The notes beneath the pieces were generated by a model that worked only from the letters and a program-made list of their open reading frames with translations, had not been told where the DNA came from and ran no database searches. 10,848 nt of DNA from Akkermansiaceae bacterium UBA5688 (lineage in GTDB: Bacteria > Verrucomicrobiota > Verrucomicrobiia > Verrucomicrobiales > Akkermansiaceae): assembly GCA_002420315.1 (NCBI GenBank), contig DIHU01000229.1, forward strand, positions 34,009-44,856, read 5' to 3'. Numbering within the stretch: the stretch's first letter is position 1; the number at the start of each line of letters is the position of its first letter. Made by a program: the position numbers and the translations under genes. Positions 7,385-10,848 of the stretch are shown here, piece by piece.

Positions 7385-8281
7385 TCAAGTTCTTGGATCA
7401 CCATCGAGAACGACCATGACCCAAAACACAAAAACAGGAGCGACCACCGCTACGTCAACAAGCACCCGATAGGCCTCAGCTTCAAACTTTCGGCGTGCCT
7501 GGTTCAATAAAAAGAACCCTGCCGAGCCCACAAGCACACCTACCGCAAAGGGCTTATAGAACACCTGCTCATGATAGTAATCTTCGTTAAAGAAAAAAGC
7601 CTCCCGCTTTAAGGTGCTAATATAAATATACATCGCGAACCCCGCGACAAGGAGTGTTCCCAAATTCAAGATTGCCGCAGCATCTTCATCATCCTCACCC
7701 TTCAGCCGCCAAAAATCAATCGCTGTCATATTAATTAAGCAAAGCGCAGCGAAGAGAAGAACCTCGGAAGAAAACACCATATCTCCAAATGGTAAAACTG
7801 GTGAGTAAGCGTGGATACCCGCCGAAGCGCCGTAAGAAAATGTCAGACCTCCAACAAGATTCTTTCCAAGACCAGATTGTTCTGATTTGGACTGATTCAA
7901 CGCTATCACGAAATAGATGACAGCGCACAGTATCACGAAAAGGCCATATTGTAGAACGGTCTGAGCAAGATTAAATAATACCGCGTAGAGGCACAAAAAA
8001 GTTCCTATCGCGATCACCCGAAAGAAAACTTTGGAATACCTCTGATGAAAATGATGCCTCGTATCAAGAAGTTTGGAATTACTTTCGCGGCGCGCGTCAA
8101 TAATTCGATCAAGCGCATAGATAATCCATACTGCAATTCCTAGGGTAGCCCAAATTTGCCAAGGAACACTCACAACACCCCAGGCGTTTGAGAACATCCA
8201 AGCCCAAGCCAAGGCAACCAACGGAGCATCAAGGCTCAGCAAGTTTGGCCATAGCCACCACGGCACTTTCTCCTTCTCCAT
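7385..8281 (-). CDS. Multi-spanning membrane protein, distant UbiA prenyltransferase-like
   Basis: The 298-residue product has about seven to eight hydrophobic segments (around residues 12-32, 40-57, 85-106, 109-128, 142-158, 172-188, 207-222, 245-260 and 273-292). Two acidic patches sit where UbiA enzymes bind Mg-diphosphate: YALDRIIDARR (D58, D62), echoing NDxxDxxxD, and AIDFWRLKGEDDEDAA (D189, D197-D200), echoing the second DxxxD motif, followed by NLGTL. A lysine-glycine stretch, LGKNLVGGLTFSYG (138-151), also resembles UbiA relatives. UbiA enzymes attach prenyl chains to aromatic or lipid acceptors for quinones, hemes and lipids; which acceptor, if any, applies here is unknown. The first motif lacks the leading Asn and the third Asp, so activity is uncertain. 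A TAG lies two codons before the ATG, fixing the start. It lies 53 bases after the M48 protease gene. It could also be a non-enzymatic membrane protein. Confidence 0.7.
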   Translation of the reverse strand: MEKEKVPWWLWPNLLSLDAPLVALAWAWMFSNAWGVVSVPWQIWATLGIAVWIIYALDRIIDARRESNSKLLDTRHHFHQRYSKVFFRVIAIGTFLCLYAVLFNLAQTVLQYGLFVILCAVIYFVIALNQSKSEQSGLGKNLVGGLTFSYGASAGIHAYSPVLPFGDMVFSSEVLLFAALCLINMTAIDFWRLKGEDDEDAAAILNLGTLLVAGFAMYIYISTLKREAFFFNEDYYHEQVFYKPFAVGVLVGSAGFFLLNQARRKFEAEAYRVLVDVAVVAPVFVFWVMVVLDGDPRT

Positions 8282-8312
8282 TATCTACAGCCGAACCTCA
8301 ACCGCACCTCCT
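8279..8312 (-). promoter_or_regulatory. Strong SD followed by a 6-codon leader frame overlapping the UbiA-like start
   Basis: AGGAGGTG (8312-8305, - strand) is the best Shine-Dalgarno match in the window, yet it is 23 bases from the ATG of the UbiA-like gene. Five bases after AGGAGG a TTG (8301-8299) opens a frame of six codons (M/L-R-F-G-C-R). That frame ends in TAA (8283-8281), overlapping the gene's ATG as TAATG. This suggests translation of a mini leader that re-initiates at the gene, although a distant SD used directly is also possible. Confidence 0.35.
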
Positions 8313-8334
8313 CGAAATGCAAGTCTAGGACGAG

Positions 8335-10224
8335 CTAAATCTCCTCTTCCACAACTTCGCCCGGGAACGGAGGCAATGGACATCCGATAGAATCAGCAAT
8401 CATACGCAATAATTCCGCCTCCCCACTGGAAAGTTTCCCATCTCGCGCTGCCGCCGTAACACAAGCCACAAGAATCTGTCTTTTCACCAGTGGTGATGCC
8501 TGGGCAAATTTATCCAAAGCTTCATCTAATTCATCATGTGACGAAACCCCCTTCCGGTCTAAGCGGACTTTCCAGCCACTCGTTGCCTCCAAATAAGCAC
8601 TTTCAGCATCCTCCGCACATCCTGCCCCAATTTCAGAAACTGTGGAAACTAGTATGTTCGCCTCCGGCAACAAACGATCAAATTGATGGTAGCAAATATT
8701 CTGGAAGGCCTTCCGTTCAAAATGACTGCCAAGGTGCCGTTCAATCACCCGCTGAATCATAAATTCAAAAAGCTCAACCTTCTCATCACTAGCGATCAAC
8801 CAACGCGTGATATCACGGAATCGCTCATACTCTGATGGACTTAAACCCCTCAATGTGGGCAAGGCGAGATCCAACAGTGCGATCTTCCGCGCGGAATGCA
8901 AGCCTCGTGTCTCAGCTTGCCATTGCAATGCGAGCTCCTTGGCACCAGCTCCAGCTTCTTCCTTCAAAAACGAGATTTCTCCGGGCAGAAATTGATCATC
9001 TTCATTAAGCAACAAGCCAAAAATCACCGCCTGCGCCACTTCCCGATCCTGGATCGCCTCCCGCCAGCGTTGTGAAACCCCCCGGTGTAATTCTTGCCCT
9101 TTCGAAATTTGCCTATGTTCCCCCTGGCCAATTCCGCTCACTGCACCAAGAATTACGGCACCAGGTAGTGCATCAAGAGGACTTTTCCTCTCCTCATTAT
9201 TTGTAGTACGATCAGCCGCAATCGGCTTAATCTCTGAAGATTCGAACTTACCATCCCAATTTTTTTGCACCGCTCGAATACGCACATCTAAAGGCGGGTG
9301 GGTCATAAGGAAAAAATTAAACATCCCGCCGTTCGAGAAAAACATGTGACTTGCCTCGACCGCCTTCGGGGCCTTGATTTTCGAACCTATTTCCGATCCT
9401 CCAATTTTCTTTAAAGCACCCACAATTCCGTCCGGATTTCTTGTAAACTGAACCGACGAAGCATCCGCCAAAAACTCCCGCTGGCGAGAAACAGCCGCTT
9501 GAATCAAACGGCCAAAAAAGCTTCCAAGCCCTCCGATCACGAGCAGGCCAAGTCCCAACAAAAATAAGACAAGCATGACATTCCCGCCCTCTTTGTTATT
9601 TCGCCGTGAAGAACCACCTTGGAAACGAAGCAACTCCACCATCCCACGCCCAATAATTGATATCACCACCAAGCCAAAGACCAAGCCCATCAACCGCATG
9701 TTAAGCCGCATATCACCATTAATAATATGACTGAATTCATGCGCAATGACACCCGACAATTCCTCCCTTGAAAGCCGCTGAAGGCACCCACGCGTTACCC
9801 CGATCACCGCATTCGAAGGCTCAGTCCCAGCTGCGAAGGCATTGATCCCTTCTTCATGATCCAAAAGGTAAACCTGTGGCACTGGCATCCCTGAAGCCAA
9901 TGCCATTTCCGAAACAATATTTAAAAGCCGTTTCTCTTCAAAATCAGCCGACCCAGGCATCACTAACCGGCCGCCCAAGTCCTCAGCCACCACCGAGCCA
10001 CCAGCGCTCAATTGCGTCGTCTTATATCCACTTGCAGCCAGCATAATTCCTCCCGTCAACACCGATGCCGTAATCACAATATAAATTTGATTCGGGCCCT
10101 CGTCCACCAGCGCAATGACCAAGAGGTCAACCGCCACTACAACCCCAATCACCGCCAAAACAAACCAAAGAACTAACCACTTTGTCTTCTTCCGTGCCTC
10201 GTCTTGTGCCTCAAAAAAATCCAT
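8335..10224 (-). CDS. HtpX-like M48 family membrane metalloprotease with long C-terminal extension
   Basis: A zinc endopeptidase of the inner membrane. The 629-residue protein has two N-terminal membrane segments (16-40 and 46-64), then the catalytic region with HEFSH (H162, E163, H166) in VIAHEFSHIINGDMRLNM. A further membrane hairpin (178-193 and 215-235) is followed by the third zinc ligand, E250, in RQREFLADASS. HPPLDVRIRAV, the typical M48 end segment, lies near 308-318. Beyond about residue 340, the remaining ~290 residues are a soluble, largely helical extension absent from classic HtpX (about 290 residues). Its last 60 residues (CVTAAARDGKLSSGEAELLRMIADSIGCPLP) resemble a TerB-type acidic helical domain. 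HtpX degrades misfolded membrane proteins; the role of the long form is less known. It lies 122 bases after lemA, a recurrent pair, which suggests a shared envelope function. The bases before the ATG (TTAGACGA) show no Shine-Dalgarno match. Confidence 0.9.
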   Translation of the reverse strand: MDFFEAQDEARKKTKWLVLWFVLAVIGVVVAVDLLVIALVDEGPNQIYIVITASVLTGGIMLAASGYKTTQLSAGGSVVAEDLGGRLVMPGSADFEEKRLLNIVSEMALASGMPVPQVYLLDHEEGINAFAAGTEPSNAVIGVTRGCLQRLSREELSGVIAHEFSHIINGDMRLNMRLMGLVFGLVVISIIGRGMVELLRFQGGSSRRNNKEGGNVMLVLFLLGLGLLVIGGLGSFFGRLIQAAVSRQREFLADASSVQFTRNPDGIVGALKKIGGSEIGSKIKAPKAVEASHMFFSNGGMFNFFLMTHPPLDVRIRAVQKNWDGKFESSEIKPIAADRTTNNEERKSPLDALPGAVILGAVSGIGQGEHRQISKGQELHRGVSQRWREAIQDREVAQAVIFGLLLNEDDQFLPGEISFLKEEAGAGAKELALQWQAETRGLHSARKIALLDLALPTLRGLSPSEYERFRDITRWLIASDEKVELFEFMIQRVIERHLGSHFERKAFQNICYHQFDRLLPEANILVSTVSEIGAGCAEDAESAYLEATSGWKVRLDRKGVSSHDELDEALDKFAQASPLVKRQILVACVTAAARDGKLSSGEAELLRMIADSIGCPLPPFPGEVVEEEI

Positions 10225-10346
10225 TCGTCTAAAAGGTCAATTAGCTTGATCACTAACCCCAGAAGGGGACGGGTAAAATAATGTCTTTAAGCCTTCGAAG
10301 CCTGCTCCTATTCCAAGAGCATAGCACTTCCCGAAATGCATGATTA

Positions 10347-10848
10347 TTAATCAAAATCCACCTTTACCGCTTCACGCTCGGACTCATCAGAAACTTCGAA
10401 CATTACCGCCGGGCCAAAGTTGCAGATACCAGCAATAAGATTAGTCGGAAACAACTCCCTCTTCGTGTTATAGTGCATTACTGAGTCATTGTATCCCTGT
10501 CTTGCAAAAGCCACCTTATTTTCCGTGCTAGTCAACTCCTCGGTGAGTTGTTTCATATTTTCATTGGCTCGCAGATCTGGGTAAGACTCGGACAGCGCAA
10601 ATAAACGCCCCATTACCGAGTTTAATCCACCCTCCGCTTCCATTAACTTTTCCATCCCGCCAGAATGCTCCGGAGAAAGCCCTGAAAGCGCCGACTCAGC
10701 CGCATTCCGCGCCTTAATCACTGCCTCAAGAGTTCCTTTCTCGTGCGCCATGTATTTTTTCGCGATCTCGACGAGGTTGGGGATCAAATCATGCCTCCGC
10801 TTCAGCTGAACATCGATTTGAGCAAAGGCATTACGAAATCGATTCCGT
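10347..10848 (-). CDS. lemA: LemA family protein (5' partial)
   Basis: The frame is open to the right edge of the window, so the N-terminal membrane segment and start are missing. From the edge it reads RNRFRNAFAQIDVQLKRR, then HDLIPNLVEIAKKY, the LemA hallmark, and continues as a helical coiled-coil-like protein (KGTLEAVIKARNAAESAL; SYPDLRANENMKQLTEEL; ENKVAFARQGYNDSVMHYN). It closes with FPTNLIAGICNFGPAVMFEV, the typical C-terminal segment. LemA proteins usually have one N-terminal helix in the membrane and a four-helix bundle; their biochemical role is not settled. The stop is a tandem TAATAA. The M48 protease gene follows after 122 bases on the same strand. Genes of this family are often found beside M48 proteases or TPM-domain proteins, consistent with a joint envelope task. 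Confidence 0.93.
   Translation of the reverse strand, partial: RNRFRNAFAQIDVQLKRRHDLIPNLVEIAKKYMAHEKGTLEAVIKARNAAESALSGLSPEHSGGMEKLMEAEGGLNSVMGRLFALSESYPDLRANENMKQLTEELTSTENKVAFARQGYNDSVMHYNTKRELFPTNLIAGICNFGPAVMFEVSDESEREAVKVDFD

Noticed and set aside
10257..10268. CCCC-AGAA-GGGG hairpin between lemA and the M48 gene
   Set aside because: The stem is only four base pairs and no T-run follows on the - strand (TTAGTGATC), so it cannot be called a terminator.
1..10848. Mobile elements, CRISPR arrays, tRNA or rRNA genes, toxin-antitoxin pairs
   Set aside because: No transposase, integrase, regularly spaced repeats, cloverleaf-like sequence or small paired genes were seen on either strand.

Overview
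The window looks like an ordinary chromosomal stretch from a bacterium of the PVC superphylum, most likely Verrucomicrobiota. The main support is the first gene, which encodes the 'PVC-type heme-binding / membrane-bound dehydrogenase' architecture (secreted beta-propeller, alpha-helical repeats, C-terminal c-type cytochrome with one CxxCH) that is greatly expanded in Verrucomicrobia and Planctomycetes. The assignment rests on protein style only, and no rRNA is present. I see no insertion sequence, prophage, CRISPR array, tRNA or other sign of recent transfer.

Layout. One gene runs on the + strand (1-2292, 5' end outside the window). A 300-base convergent intergenic region follows (2293-2592) and holds several inverted repeats. 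Everything to the right is on the - strand. In transcription order, right to left, it reads: lemA (partial, runs off the right edge), a 629-residue HtpX-like M48 metalloprotease with a long C-terminal extension, a multi-spanning UbiA-like membrane protein, adk, fmt, a small secreted protein of unknown function, pyrH, frr, a clear intrinsic terminator, and then a membrane-anchored amidohydrolase.

How the genes fit together. adk and pyrH are nucleoside monophosphate kinases. fmt and frr act at the start and end of translation. They form two tight pairs (adk-fmt with 2 bases between them, pyrH-frr with 20), separated by the secreted unknown. lemA and the M48 protease are a recurrent pair linked to the cell envelope. 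The only convincing intrinsic terminator in the - strand series lies after frr, so co-transcription from lemA through frr is possible, though internal promoters cannot be excluded. Most starts in this series lack a Shine-Dalgarno sequence at normal spacing. The clear exception is the amidohydrolase after the terminator. An AGGAGG lies upstream of the UbiA-like gene but seems positioned for a 6-codon leader frame that ends in a TAATG overlap with that gene.

I found no obvious new multi-gene system. The better leads are the leader/overlap before the UbiA-like gene, the secreted unknown embedded among essential genes, the UbiA-like protein itself, and the structured convergent intergenic region.
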